Assembly (NCBI RefSeq): GCF_022179325.1
Contig: NZ_BPQQ01000067.1
Location: forward strand, 1-64,000
DNA: 64,000 bases
Reading direction: 5' to 3'
From: Methylobacterium isbiliense
GTDB lineage: Bacteria > Pseudomonadota > Alphaproteobacteria > Rhizobiales > Beijerinckiaceae
Below, in pieces: positions 8,524 through 16,870 of the stretch (positions are counted from its first letter, which is position 1; the number at the start of each line of letters is the position of its first letter). Position numbers and translations under genes: made by a program. Under the pieces are notes generated by a model. It saw only the letters and a list, made by a program, of their open reading frames with translations, made no database searches and had not been told where the DNA came from.

Positions 8524-9197
8524 GCCAGCGACTCCGCGTCCGCGTAGTAGCCGCGCAGGCGCGCCGCATCGAGGCGCGCGGCCGGCGCGTCGAGGACGAT
8601 GCGCCCCTCCGCGATCATCACGATGCGGCTGGCATGGGCGAGCGCCAGCGGGACGTCGTGGAGGGCCATCACCAGGGTTTCGTGCGTGCGCGCGAGTTCG
8701 GCGAGGACGAGGCCGCCCTGCACCCGGTCGAGGGCCGAGACCGGCTCGTCGGCGAGGAGGATCGGCCGGCCGTTGTAGAGGGCGCGGGCCACCGAGACGC
8801 GCTGCTGCTGCCCGCCCGAGAGCGCGCCCGCCTTCTCGCGCAGCTTGTCGGAGAGGCCGACGCGGGCGAGCACGGCGGCGACCGCGTCGAGGTCGGCCCG
8901 GGCGGGCCAGACGAGATTGCGCAGATTGTGTGCCGTCCGGTTCCGGTCGAGACGGCCCATGTAGACGTTGTGGAAGACGGAGAGCGTGCGCACCAGCGCG
9001 GCGGCCTGCGGCACCAGCGCGACGCGCTCCGGGGCCTGGGCGTGGATCAGTCCGATCAGCGTCGACTTGCCGACGCCCGAGCGGCCCATCAGCGCGACGC
9101 GCTCGCCCGGCTGCACCGTCAGGTCGATGCCCTGCAGGACCGGCCGCCCGTCATAGGCGGCCGAGGCGTTCGCGAGCTGGATGGCCGCGGCGGGCAT
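8520..9197 (-). CDS. PhnC-like ABC transporter ATP-binding protein
   Basis: A 225-residue ATPase. The Walker A motif is GRSGVGKST (about residue 38), the signature is LSGGQQQRVSVARAL, Walker B is ILLADEP, and the switch histidine is in MALHDVPLAL. It powers the importer formed with the adjacent fused permease and PhnD-like protein. It lies 10 bp after the binding-protein gene and overlaps the permease gene by 4 nt. It is slightly shorter than standard PhnC, with a compact helical domain. Confidence 0.92.
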   Translation of the reverse strand: MPAAAIQLANASAAYDGRPVLQGIDLTVQPGERVALMGRSGVGKSTLIGLIHAQAPERVALVPQAAALVRTLSVFHNVYMGRLDRNRTAHNLRNLVWPARADLDAVAAVLARVGLSDKLREKAGALSGGQQQRVSVARALYNGRPILLADEPVSALDRVQGGLVLAELARTHETLVMALHDVPLALAHASRIVMIAEGRIVLDAPAARLDAARLRGYYADAESLA

Positions 9198-9207
9198 CAG
9201 TCCGGCG

Positions 9208-10098
9208 TCAGTCGAGGAGGCCGGTGGACCGGCCGACCTCGATCAGCGGCACATAGGCCTCGCTGGTCACGGGGATGAACTTCGAGCGCCCGAAGGGTTC
9301 GAGGATCGCCGGGTCGGTGATGCCGACGAGAGCGGCCTTGAGCCGCTCGGTGAAGCCCGTCCCGTAGACGGCATCGAGGTCGCCGCGCACCGTCCACTGG
9401 TAGTCCGGGTAGGCCGGGCTCTCCCAGATCACCGAGACGGTCTTGGGGTCGACCTTGCCGGCCTTGGTGTCGAGGTCCCAGACCGTGTAGTCGACGGCGC
9501 CGACCTCGAAGGCGCCGGACTGGACGAGCTGGATGGTGCGGCTGTGGTCGCCCGAGAAGCCGACCCGCGCGAAGACCTCCTCGGGCGTCTTGCCGGGGAA
9601 GGCCTGGCGGATGAAGTGCTCGGGCATCAGCCGGCCGGAGGTCGAGGCGCGTGAGCCGAAGGTGAAGGTTTTGCCGGCGATCACCTTGGGAAAATCCGCG
9701 GCCCTGGCGAGTCCGGTCGCCGCATTGGCGATGAAGTAGGTCTTGAAGGCCGCGTCCTCGGCCCCCTGCGCGATGGCCTGGGAGCCCGGCACCGCCTTGC
9801 GGGCCTGCACGCCGGTGAAGCCGCCGAACCACGCGAGCTGCACCTGCCCGTTGGTGAAGGCGGTGACGGCCGCCGGATAGTTCTTCACCGGGATGTAGCG
9901 CACCGGCACGCCGAGCTTGCCCTCGAGATAGGCCGCGACCCGCCCGAAGCGCTCCACGAGGCGGCTCTCGTCCTGGTCGGGGATGCCCGTGAAGACGAAG
10001 GGCCTCGCCGGCTCCCGCGGGGCGGTCTGCGCCGTGGCCGCGCCCACGAGGCTCCAGACAGCGGCCAGCACCGCGAATCCACGAAACCAAGCGCGCAT
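9208..10098 (-). CDS. PhnD-like periplasmic oxyanion-binding protein, putative selenate/selenite type
   Basis: A 296-residue secreted binding protein. It has a signal peptide (hydrophobic about residues 8-22, cleavage after TAQ) and a PhnD-family fold with FTGIPDQDESRLVERFGRVA, QVQLAWFGGFTGVQA, FTFGSRASTSGRLMPE and SGDHSRTIQLVQSG. The SRASTSG and GDHS stretches correspond to the anion-binding loops of phosphonate and phosphite binding proteins. From memory, a clade of this family found next to selD is annotated as putative selenate-binding; context here fits but cannot be confirmed by reading. CGGAGGGAGAGAC precedes the ATG. It is the second gene of the operon, behind the methyltransferase. 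Confidence 0.88.
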   Translation of the reverse strand: MRAWFRGFAVLAAVWSLVGAATAQTAPREPARPFVFTGIPDQDESRLVERFGRVAAYLEGKLGVPVRYIPVKNYPAAVTAFTNGQVQLAWFGGFTGVQARKAVPGSQAIAQGAEDAAFKTYFIANAATGLARAADFPKVIAGKTFTFGSRASTSGRLMPEHFIRQAFPGKTPEEVFARVGFSGDHSRTIQLVQSGAFEVGAVDYTVWDLDTKAGKVDPKTVSVIWESPAYPDYQWTVRGDLDAVYGTGFTERLKAALVGITDPAILEPFGRSKFIPVTSEAYVPLIEVGRSTGLLD

Positions 10099-10173
10099 GT
10101 CTCTCCCTCCGTAGGCCCTCGGATGGTATTCGCGCGCCTGCGGCCCCGGTTACCGGCCGGCGCTACGCGGGCT

Positions 10174-11004
10174 TCATGCGCCGTCCCGGCGGCCCGTACC
10201 GAGGAAGGCCACCGCCCCGAGCCGCACGGAACCGGTGCCCTGGTCCCTCTCCAGATCCGCGACGAAGCGGGCGAGCACCGCCTCCCGTGCCCCGCCTTGC
10301 GCCGCGAGCAGGGCCGCGAGCCCCGGCGCGAAGGCGAGCCGCGCGGCGAGCCAGGACGCCGAGGGCGCCACGAGATCGGCCTCCAGCCGCGAGACGGCGA
10401 TCCGGGAGAGCCCTGCCGAGGCGAGCAGGGCGCGGAAGACGGCTTCCTCCGCGAAGCGCAGCTGCGCCGGGGCGGTGGGCGGCGGCGGTTGCGGCCCGCG
10501 CACGGCCGTCACGGCCGCGAGCAGGCGGACGATCAGGGCGTAGTTCTGCGGCTCGGTCCAGGTCACGACGGCGACCTGCCCGCCGGGCGCGAGGCTGCGC
10601 ACCATCGCCCGCAGGGCGGCCTGCGCATCCGCGCACAGGATGATGCCGAAGACCGAGAGCGCCGCGTCGAAGGCGCCGTCCGCGAGCGCGAGGCGCGCGG
10701 CATCCATCACCGCCACCGAGACCGGCAGGTCCCCGGCCCGCGCCTGGATGCGGCCGGCCATGCCCTCGGCCGCATCGACCGCCAGCACCTGCGCGCCGGC
10801 CCGGGCGGCCATCAGCGCGGCGCCGCCGCAGCCGGCCGCCACGTCGAGGCAGCGCGCGCCGGGATGCAGGGCGAGCGCGCGCAGCGCCTCCTCGGCGAAC
10901 CGGTTCGTCAGCGGCTCGAACACGGCCTCGTAGGCGGCGACATGCGCGCTCCAGAGGCCGGCCCGCTGGTCCGGTTGCGCCTCCGCTGTCGCGTCGGGTG
11001 TCAC
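10174..11004 (-). CDS. Class I SAM-dependent methyltransferase
   Basis: A 276-residue cytosolic methyltransferase. The GTG at 11004 was chosen because GGGGAGGCGG lies 5-14 nt upstream; a longer frame upstream would run through the divergent promoter. Motif I is LDVAAGCGGAALMAARAG (about residue 55), motif II is VLAVDAAEGM, and the post-I region is AFDAALSVFGIILCADAQ, as in the UbiE/Methyltransf_11 class. The acceptor is unknown. It is the first gene of the leftward operon and shares a 94-bp promoter region with the radical SAM gene, so methylation of a selenium- or sulfur-containing intermediate is a reasonable but unproved guess. Confidence 0.85.
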   Translation of the reverse strand: MTPDATAEAQPDQRAGLWSAHVAAYEAVFEPLTNRFAEEALRALALHPGARCLDVAAGCGGAALMAARAGAQVLAVDAAEGMAGRIQARAGDLPVSVAVMDAARLALADGAFDAALSVFGIILCADAQAALRAMVRSLAPGGQVAVVTWTEPQNYALIVRLLAAVTAVRGPQPPPPTAPAQLRFAEEAVFRALLASAGLSRIAVSRLEADLVAPSASWLAARLAFAPGLAALLAAQGGAREAVLARFVADLERDQGTGSVRLGAVAFLGTGRRDGA

Positions 11005-11098
11005 CGCGCCGCCTCCCCGTGCGAATACCGCGATGGTACAGGGCACCTGTCCGGTGTCGACTGCGACGCTTTGCGTCCGGATCGGGGGGATCAGCGGG
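11005..11098. promoter_or_regulatory. Shared divergent promoter region of the selenium locus
   Basis: Only 94 bp separate the GTG of the methyltransferase and the ATG of the radical SAM gene. Both promoters and any operator must lie here. The sequence shows no convincing -35/-10 pair by eye, but the compact arrangement implies joint regulation of the two operons. Confidence 0.55.
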
Positions 11099-12172
11099 AT
11101 GGCGAGCAGCGTCACGGGCACGGAGCGCAGCTTCTCGCTGGGGCTCGGGCTGACCAACGAGTGCAACCTCGCCTGCAGCTTCTGCTATCGCGACCCGACC
11201 CGCGTGGATCGCCTCGGACCGGATCAGATCCGCGCCGTGCTCGACCGGCTGCCCGTCCGCTCGGTCAATCTCGGCACCGGCGAGAACGGCATGCATCCGC
11301 GCTTCCCCGAGATGGTCGCCCTGCTCCGGGCCGAGCCGATCAAGCTCACCATCACGTCGAACGGGCATTCCATCGCGGTGAGCGACGACGCGCAGGTGCG
11401 GGCCTTCGCGGATGTCGAGTTCTCGATCGACTATCCGACGCCAGAGGAGCAGGACGCGCAGCGCGGGCCGGGCAACTGGGACCTCGTGATGGAGCAGGCC
11501 GCGCGCTGCCGCCGCCTCGGCGTCGGGGTCACCTTCATCGCCGTGATGATGCGCACGAACTACGACCGCCTGCATGAGATCGCGGCGGTGGCCGCCCGCT
11601 TCGGGGCGCCCCTGCGGATCAACGTCTACCAGGCGGTGCGCAGCGACGCCTTCGCGTTGACCTACGAGGAGTACTGGGAGGGGTTCGCCACGCTCTTCGC
11701 CCACACGCAGGCGATCGCCATCGGCGAACCGCTGGTGCGGGCGATGGCCGGCCTGCCGCCCCGCCGCGGCGGCTGCGGCGCGGGCACCGTGCGGGTGACC
11801 CCGCGGGGCACCGTGCAGCCCTGCGTCTACTGGGGTGGACCGGGCCAGGGGCTCGACGTGCTGATCGCGGCGGGGCCGGCAATCACCGAGACCGAGCCCT
11901 TCGTGGCCGCCCGCGCCCTGCCGGAGCCCTGCCGCGGCTGCGCCCACGAGGCCGCCTGCCACGGCGGCTGCGCCGGGCGGCGGCGCCTGCTGCAGCGGCT
12001 TCACGAGGTCGATCCCTATTGTCCCGTGGTGCGCGGCGACGACCGGCGACTCGCCGTCACGATGGCACCGGCCCGCGACCTGCCGAAGCTCGAGAGCGCC
12101 TGCACCACCATCGTCCAGGCTCGGGACTTGGTGCAGGATCCGGCGCAGGACTCGGCGCAGGACCCGCCATGA
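11099..12172 (+). CDS. Radical SAM protein with SPASM-like C-terminal cysteines
   Basis: A 357-residue iron-sulfur enzyme. Cys22, Cys26 and Cys29 form the CNLACSFC cluster motif that binds the SAM-cleaving [4Fe-4S] cluster. SVNLGTGENGMHPRF resembles the GGE-type SAM-binding motif, here GTGE. The C-terminus carries additional cysteines (GGCGAGTVRVTPRGTVQPC, then CRGCAHEAACHGGC) typical of SPASM or twitch auxiliary clusters. Members of this superfamily modify peptides, enzymes or small molecules. No precursor peptide is evident nearby. The stop overlaps the HAD start by 4 nt, and selD follows. The start at 11099 is preceded by GGGGGGA. Confidence 0.88.
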   Translation: MASSVTGTERSFSLGLGLTNECNLACSFCYRDPTRVDRLGPDQIRAVLDRLPVRSVNLGTGENGMHPRFPEMVALLRAEPIKLTITSNGHSIAVSDDAQVRAFADVEFSIDYPTPEEQDAQRGPGNWDLVMEQAARCRRLGVGVTFIAVMMRTNYDRLHEIAAVAARFGAPLRINVYQAVRSDAFALTYEEYWEGFATLFAHTQAIAIGEPLVRAMAGLPPRRGGCGAGTVRVTPRGTVQPCVYWGGPGQGLDVLIAAGPAITETEPFVAARALPEPCRGCAHEAACHGGCAGRRRLLQRLHEVDPYCPVVRGDDRRLAVTMAPARDLPKLESACTTIVQARDLVQDPAQDSAQDPP

Positions 12173-12996
12173 CGGCGTTCCGGCCCATCGCCGGGCTCTC
12201 CGAGATCGCGGGCGATGTCGATCTTCTCCTCTGCGACGTGTTCGGCACGCTGCACGACGCCGAGCGCAGCTTCGCCCCGGCGCTCGACGCGCTGGCGTGC
12301 TTCCGCCGTGGCGGAGGGGCGGTCGTGCTGGTCTCGAACGCCGCCGAGCCGCGGGCGCATCTCTGCGCGACGCTGGCCGCCAGGGGCATTCGGGGAGTTT
12401 TCGACGCGCTCGTCAGCGCCGCGGACGTCACCCGCGACGCGCTGCGGGAGCGTGCCGTCGTCCCGGAGCCCGGCGCGGCGCGGGGGCCGGTCGAGGCCGT
12501 TCACATCGGGCCGGAGCGGGACCGCGTGCTGTTCGACGGGCTCGGGATCACGCTCGGCGGCTCGGCCGCGGCGCCGATCGTCTGCACCGGCTATCCCGAG
12601 GACGACGCCGAACTCGACGAGATTCTCGTTCGCGCCGTGCGGCGGGGTGCGCTCATGCTCTGCACCAATCCGGACACCAGCCTCGTCGTCGGCGGCCGCG
12701 TGCTGCGCTTCGCCGGCCTCGTGGCGCAGCGCTACCGGCACCTCGGCGGATGCGTGGTCGAGACCGGCAAGCCCGGTCCGGCGATCTACGCCGCGGCCCT
12801 GGCGGCGGTGCGCAGGGCCACCGGACGCATGTTTGACCCGGCGCGCATCCTGGGGATCGGCGACACGCCCGCCCTCGACGCGGGCGGGGCCCTGGCCGCC
12901 GGCTTCTCCGCCGCCCTGCTGGCCCCGCCGACGGGCGACCTGCCCGACCTGGCGGGCACCGGCCGCCGCTACCGCCTGTCCGCCCTCGTCTGGTAG
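12169..12996 (+). CDS. HAD superfamily (subfamily IIA) protein with altered nucleophile motif
   Basis: A 275-residue NagD-like HAD protein. Motif I is CDVFGTLHD near residue 22: the first Asp (residue 23) is kept, but the second Asp of the usual DxD, the general acid/base, is Phe. Motif II is [11 protein letters not shown], the cap domain follows, then the motif III lysine in [12 protein letters not shown] and motif [11 protein letters not shown]. The changed motif I is shared with some alphaproteobacterial HAD-IIA proteins and casts doubt on simple phosphatase activity. Its ATGA overlap with the radical SAM gene and the downstream selD place it in the same transcript. Confidence 0.88.
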   Translation: MTAFRPIAGLSEIAGDVDLLLCDVFGTLHDAERSFAPALDALACFRRGGGAVVLVSNAAEPRAHLCATLAARGIRGVFDALVSAADVTRDALRERAVVPEPGAARGPVEAVHIGPERDRVLFDGLGITLGGSAAAPIVCTGYPEDDAELDEILVRAVRRGALMLCTNPDTSLVVGGRVLRFAGLVAQRYRHLGGCVVETGKPGPAIYAAALAAVRRATGRMFDPARILGIGDTPALDAGGALAAGFSAALLAPPTGDLPDLAGTGRRYRLSALVW

Positions 12997-13021
12997 CGAT
13001 CCAACCCACAGGAGGAGCCCC

Positions 13022-14068
13022 ATGTCCGACGCCCCCGTCCGCCTCAGCACGCTGGCCCATGGCGGCGGCTGCGGCTGCAAGCTCGATCCGGCCGTGCTGC
13101 GCACGCTGCTCGCCGATCAGCCCGTCGCGGGACCGTTCGAGCGGCTGCTGGTCGGCAACGAGACCGCGGACGACGCCGCCGTCTGGGCGCTCGACGACGG
13201 TACCTGCGTCATCGCCACCACCGACTTCTTCACCCCGATGGTGGACGATCCGCACGATTTCGGGCGCATCGCCGCGACGAACGCGATCTCGGACGTCTAC
13301 GCGATGGGGGGCCGGCCGATCATGGCGCTCGCCATCCTGGGCATGCCCGTCGGCAGGATCGCGCCGGAGATGGTCGCCGCGATCCTCAAGGGCGGCGCGA
13401 GCATCTGCGCCGAGGCCGGCATCCCGGTCGCGGGCGGCCACTCGATCGACACGCCGGAGCCGATCTACGGCCTTGCCGTCATCGGTACCTGCCGCCGCGA
13501 GGAGGTGCGCCGCAACGCCGACGCCAAGCCCGGCGATGCCCTGATCCTGACGAAGCCGCTCGGGGTCGGCGTCTACTCGGCGGCGATCAAGCGCGAGGGC
13601 CTGCCGGAGGGTGGATACGCCGACTTCATCGCCACGACGACGCGGCTCAACCGGGTCGGGGCCGACCTCGCGCAGGACCCCGCGGTCCACGCGATCACCG
13701 ACGTGACCGGCTTCGGCATCCTCGGCCACGGCCTGGAACTCGCCCGCGGCGCCGGCCTCACCGTGGTGATCGAGGCGGATGCCCTGCCGCTCCTGCCCGC
13801 GGCCGAAGCGCTCGCCCGGGACGGGTTCGTCACGGGTGCGTCGCACCGCAACTGGGCCGCCTTCGGCGAGGCGGTCGACCTCCCGGAGGGCTGTCCCGCG
13901 TGGCGCCGTCACCTGCTCACCGATCCGCAGACCTCGGGCGGCCTGCTCGTGGCCTGCGCCCCCGCGGCGGCCACCGCCGCCCTGGCCCGGATCCGCGAGG
14001 CCGGCTTCGATCAGGCGAGCGTGATCGGACGCACGGAGGCCGGGTCCGCTCGGATTCGCATCGTCTGA
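13022..14068 (+). CDS. selD: Selenide, water dikinase (selenophosphate synthase)
   Basis: A 348-residue cytosolic enzyme that makes selenophosphate from selenide and ATP, the selenium donor for selenocysteine tRNA, 2-selenouridine and selenometabolites. Catalytic Cys17 and Lys20 lie in [10 protein letters not shown], at the same numbers as in the E. coli enzyme; Cys is used rather than selenocysteine. Further family motifs are [51 protein letters not shown] and [22 protein letters not shown] precedes the ATG. No selA, selB, selC or selU gene is in the window, so the selenophosphate user is either elsewhere or among the adjacent genes. Confidence 0.97.
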   Translation: MSDAPVRLSTLAHGGGCGCKLDPAVLRTLLADQPVAGPFERLLVGNETADDAAVWALDDGTCVIATTDFFTPMVDDPHDFGRIAATNAISDVYAMGGRPIMALAILGMPVGRIAPEMVAAILKGGASICAEAGIPVAGGHSIDTPEPIYGLAVIGTCRREEVRRNADAKPGDALILTKPLGVGVYSAAIKREGLPEGGYADFIATTTRLNRVGADLAQDPAVHAITDVTGFGILGHGLELARGAGLTVVIEADALPLLPAAEALARDGFVTGASHRNWAAFGEAVDLPEGCPAWRRHLLTDPQTSGGLLVACAPAAATAALARIREAGFDQASVIGRTEAGSARIRIV

Positions 14069-14157
14069 CGGACCTGGCGGGGTGAGGGGCACGTCCGGCA
14101 GAACGGGAGCGTTCTCGCAGAGGCGAGCCCGCTCCCGAGGTGGGCCGCAAATCGACC

Positions 14158-14400
14158 TCACATGCCGCGGTCGACGCCCCACCACCCGATCGACCCGTCG
14201 CCGCGTCGGGGACGCTGATCGCTCTCGGTCCCGACCTTTCCGTCGACGCTCCGGTCCGGCCTGTGTGGCGCGCGCGGGACGCTCTCCTGCCGCAATCGCG
14301 CCGGGGGCTCTCCGAACCGGGCAGGGTCCGGGGCCGCGGCCCCGGATCTGGCGAAAAGCAGGACCCCTGCGATCGCCAGCGTGATCCTGAAGCGTTGCAT
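14158..14400 (-). CDS. Small predicted secreted protein
   Basis: An 80-residue product. It starts with a signal-peptide-like sequence (MQRFRITLAIAGVLLFARSGAAA), and GGAGGACGCC lies just upstream of the ATG, which supports translation. The rest is basic, proline- and arginine-rich and not recognisable. It could be a lineage-specific envelope protein or a chance frame; the combination of ribosome-binding site and signal peptide is the only support. Confidence 0.45.
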   Translation of the reverse strand: MQRFRITLAIAGVLLFARSGAAAPDPARFGEPPARLRQESVPRAPHRPDRSVDGKVGTESDQRPRRGDGSIGWWGVDRGM

Positions 14401-14570
14401 GGCGTCCTCCGCATCGGACGGCGTGACGCGCCGCCCGATCTCGTACTGGCTTCGCCGCGGCCGCCCGGGCCGTTACGGTCCGGTGTGCAGCGAGCCTGCC
14501 GGTCCCTGCGGCCCGCCAGGGCGGAGCGAGGCGGGATCGGGCACTCGCCCGGCCGGGCGCGGCCGGATGC

Positions 14571-15486
14571 TCACGCGTCCGCGCCGTAATCGCTGAGAAC
14601 CGGGTCGATCCGGAATTCCTGGGCGAAGAAGGCGATCGCGGCCCGCACCTTCGCCGGGACGTAGCGGCGCGAGGGGTGCACGGCCTGGATCGGCAACGGC
14701 ACCGGCTCGTAGGCCTTCAGGACCACCACGGCCGATCCGTCGCGCAACTCGTCGCGGAACAGCCATGTCGGCGTCACCGCGATGCCGCAGCCGGCCAGGA
14801 CCGCCTCGCGCACGGCCTCGGAATTGTCCGCCATCACGCGTCCCGACACGCGCACCGCCATCGCCCCGTCGCGGCCTGCGAAGTGCCACTCGCTGCCGGT
14901 CGCAAGCCGCGAATAGACGATGCACTCGTGCCGCGCGAGGTCGGCGGGCGTCTCCGGCACCCCGCGGCGCGCGAGGTAGTCGGGCGCGCCCACCGTCACG
15001 CGCCGCGTCAGGCCGATCCGGCGCGCCACCAAGCTCGCGTCCGGCAGGGCGCCGACCCGGATCGCGAGGTCAATCCCCTGCTCGACGAGGTTGGCGAAGC
15101 CGTCGCTCATCAGGAGTTCGATCCGCAGGTCGGGATGCTGGTCGAGCAGGCGTCGCAGCCGCGGCGCGACGTGGAGGCGTCCGAAGGCGACCGGGCAGGA
15201 GATCCGCAGCAGGCGGCGCCTCCCGGCCCGGCCCCACGCAGGCCTGCGCCTCGTCGAAGGCGTCGAGGGCCGCGGCCGCGCGCGCCACGAAGGCTCGGCC
15301 CTCCTCGGTCAGGGACAGGGTGCGGGTCGTGCGCTGCAGGAGACGGACGCCGAGCCCCCGCTCCAGGCCCGCCACCTGCTTGGAGATGGTGGGCTGCTGC
15401 GTCCCGCGCTCCCGCGCCACCACCGAGAACGACCCCGTCTCGGCCACCCGCAGGAACACGCGCATCGCCTCGATCCGGTCCATCAT
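14571..15486 (-). pseudogene. LysR family regulator interrupted by a single-base frameshift
   Basis: The N-terminal winged helix-turn-helix (MRVFLRVAETGSFSVVARER, QQPTISKQVAGLERGLGVRL) reads in one frame from the ATG at 15486. The effector-binding domain (LRISCPVAFGRLHVAPRLRR through MSDGFANLVEQGIDLAIRVG to the end) reads in another. The switch falls within about 15211-15220. The span is 916 nt, exactly one base more than a 304-residue LysR gene, so one inserted base explains it. It is divergent from the similarly damaged 15586-16159 gene, which it would be expected to regulate. A sequencing error is possible. Confidence 0.85.
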
Positions 15487-15585
15487 TCCATTCCAGCATA
15501 AATCCTAGGTCCAGGCGCAGCGTACCGCGGCGCATCGGAATGCGCGATCTCCAGGGCACCGCCACGCGCAACCGAAGAGAGACCG

Positions 15586-16159
15586 ATGCGCATCTTCGCC
15601 CTGCACACGACCGACACCGCCCCCCGCAGCCGCCAAGGCGCAGCTCTCCGCCATCGAGACGGCGTGGGGCTTCGTTCCGAACCTGCACCGCACCCTCGCC
15701 GAGAGCCCGGTGACGCTGCAGGCCTACGACGCGCTGTTCTCGCTGTTCGGCCAGTCGTCGTTCACCGCCGCCGAGCAGCAGGTCGTCTATCTGGCGATCA
15801 ACGTGTTCAACGCCTGCGAGTACTGCACCGCCGGCCATTCGGTGCTCGCCCGGAACGCCGGCCTGCCCGCCGACGCGATCGAGGCCCTGCGGGAGAGCCA
15901 GCCGCTGGCCGATCCGCGTCACGAGGCCCTTCGCCGCTTCGCCGAGACGGTCGTGCGCGAGCGCGGCCGGGTGGGAGAGGAGGATCTCGCCGCCTTCTTC
16001 GAGACAGGTTTTTCCCGCGCCCAGGTGCTGGAGGTGGTGCTGGCCGTCGCGACCAAGACGATCTCCAACTACACCAACCACATCACCCACACGCCGAACG
16101 ATACCTTCATGGCCGCCACCGCCTGGACGGCGCCGCACCGCCGCGCGGCCGGCGCCTGA
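15586..16159 (+). pseudogene. Carboxymuconolactone decarboxylase/AhpD-like protein with frameshift
   Basis: The ATG at 15586 opens MRIFALHTTDTAP, but the AhpD-like body (LQAYDALFSLFGQSSFTAAE, then the redox motif EYCTAGHS with CxxxH, then TKTISNYTNHITHTPND) reads one base out of frame. The break is at a run of six C (15620-15625). Removing one C joins the two parts into 190 residues (574 nt is 191 codons plus one). Intact relatives are peroxidase-like CxxxH proteins that reduce peroxides. A peroxiredoxin gene follows 29 bp downstream. Either a sequencing miscall or a genuine loss of function. Confidence 0.82.
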
Positions 16160-16188
16160 TCCCGCACGCGAGCCCCGGAGACCGTTCG

Positions 16189-16860
16189 ATGACCAGCCTC
16201 TCCCTGCAGGACACTCTCGACCAGTTCCGGGTGTCCTGGGCCGAGCGCGTCGGCCCCGCCATCGCCCGCACCATCGAGGCGGACAACGCCGCGCTCGCGG
16301 CGGGCCCGCACCTCGCCCGGGCGCTGCGGCCCGGCGACGCCTTCCCGCGGGTCGTCCTGCCGGACGCGCGCGGCCGCCCCGTCGATCTCGGCGCGCTCGC
16401 CGACGCGACTCCCCTCGTCGTCACGATCTACCGCGGCGGCTGGTGCCCCTACTGCAACCTCGCACTGCGCGCCTACCAGGCGGCGCTGGCCGAGATCGCA
16501 GGCTTGGGCGCGCGGCTCGTCGCGGTGAGCCCGGAGGCGCCCGATCACGGCCTCGACACGGCGCAGACGAACGCGCTCGCCTTCCCGGTCCTCTCGGACG
16601 AGGGAGGGCGGCTCGCCGAGGCGCTCGGCATCCGCTTCGTCCTCTCGCCGGAGATCCGGGCGCTCTACGCGCGCTTCGGCCACGACCTGCCGGCGCGGCA
16701 TGGGGGCGGCGACTGGTCCCTGCCCGTGCCGGCGACCTACGTGGTGGCGCGGGGCGGGCGCATCGCTCTCGCGCATGTGGAGGCCGATTACCGCCGCCGC
16801 CTCGATCCGGGCGAGGCCCTGGCCGCGCTCCGCCGCCTCGCGGCGGCGCGGGCCGCGTGA
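16189..16860 (+). CDS. AhpC/TSA-type peroxiredoxin-like protein
   Basis: A 223-residue thioredoxin-fold protein. A helical N-terminal extension (about 60 residues) precedes the redoxin domain, whose active-site segment is TIYRGGWCPYCNLALRAYQ with a CxxC pair. SPEAPDHGLDTA and VPATYVVARGGRIAL follow. It is likely a cytosolic peroxidase reducing organic or hydrogen peroxide. It is related to the 19962-20621 product and follows the AhpD-like gene, suggesting an oxidative-stress operon. GGAG precedes the ATG at 16189. Confidence 0.88.
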   Translation: MTSLSLQDTLDQFRVSWAERVGPAIARTIEADNAALAAGPHLARALRPGDAFPRVVLPDARGRPVDLGALADATPLVVTIYRGGWCPYCNLALRAYQAALAEIAGLGARLVAVSPEAPDHGLDTAQTNALAFPVLSDEGGRLAEALGIRFVLSPEIRALYARFGHDLPARHGGGDWSLPVPATYVVARGGRIALAHVEADYRRRLDPGEALAALRRLAAARAA

Positions 16861-16870
16861 GGAGGCCGCC

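Noticed and set aside
5995-9278. Very long open frames on the strand opposite to the DoxX, permease and ATPase genes
   Set aside because: In this GC-rich DNA antisense frames stay open by codon bias. Their products are low-complexity (Arg, Gln, Glu, Pro), lack ribosome-binding sites, and mirror well-supported genes.
10163-12004. Long leftward frame across the methyltransferase and radical SAM genes
   Set aside because: It has shadow composition in both parts, while the methyltransferase and radical SAM products carry clear motifs in other frames.
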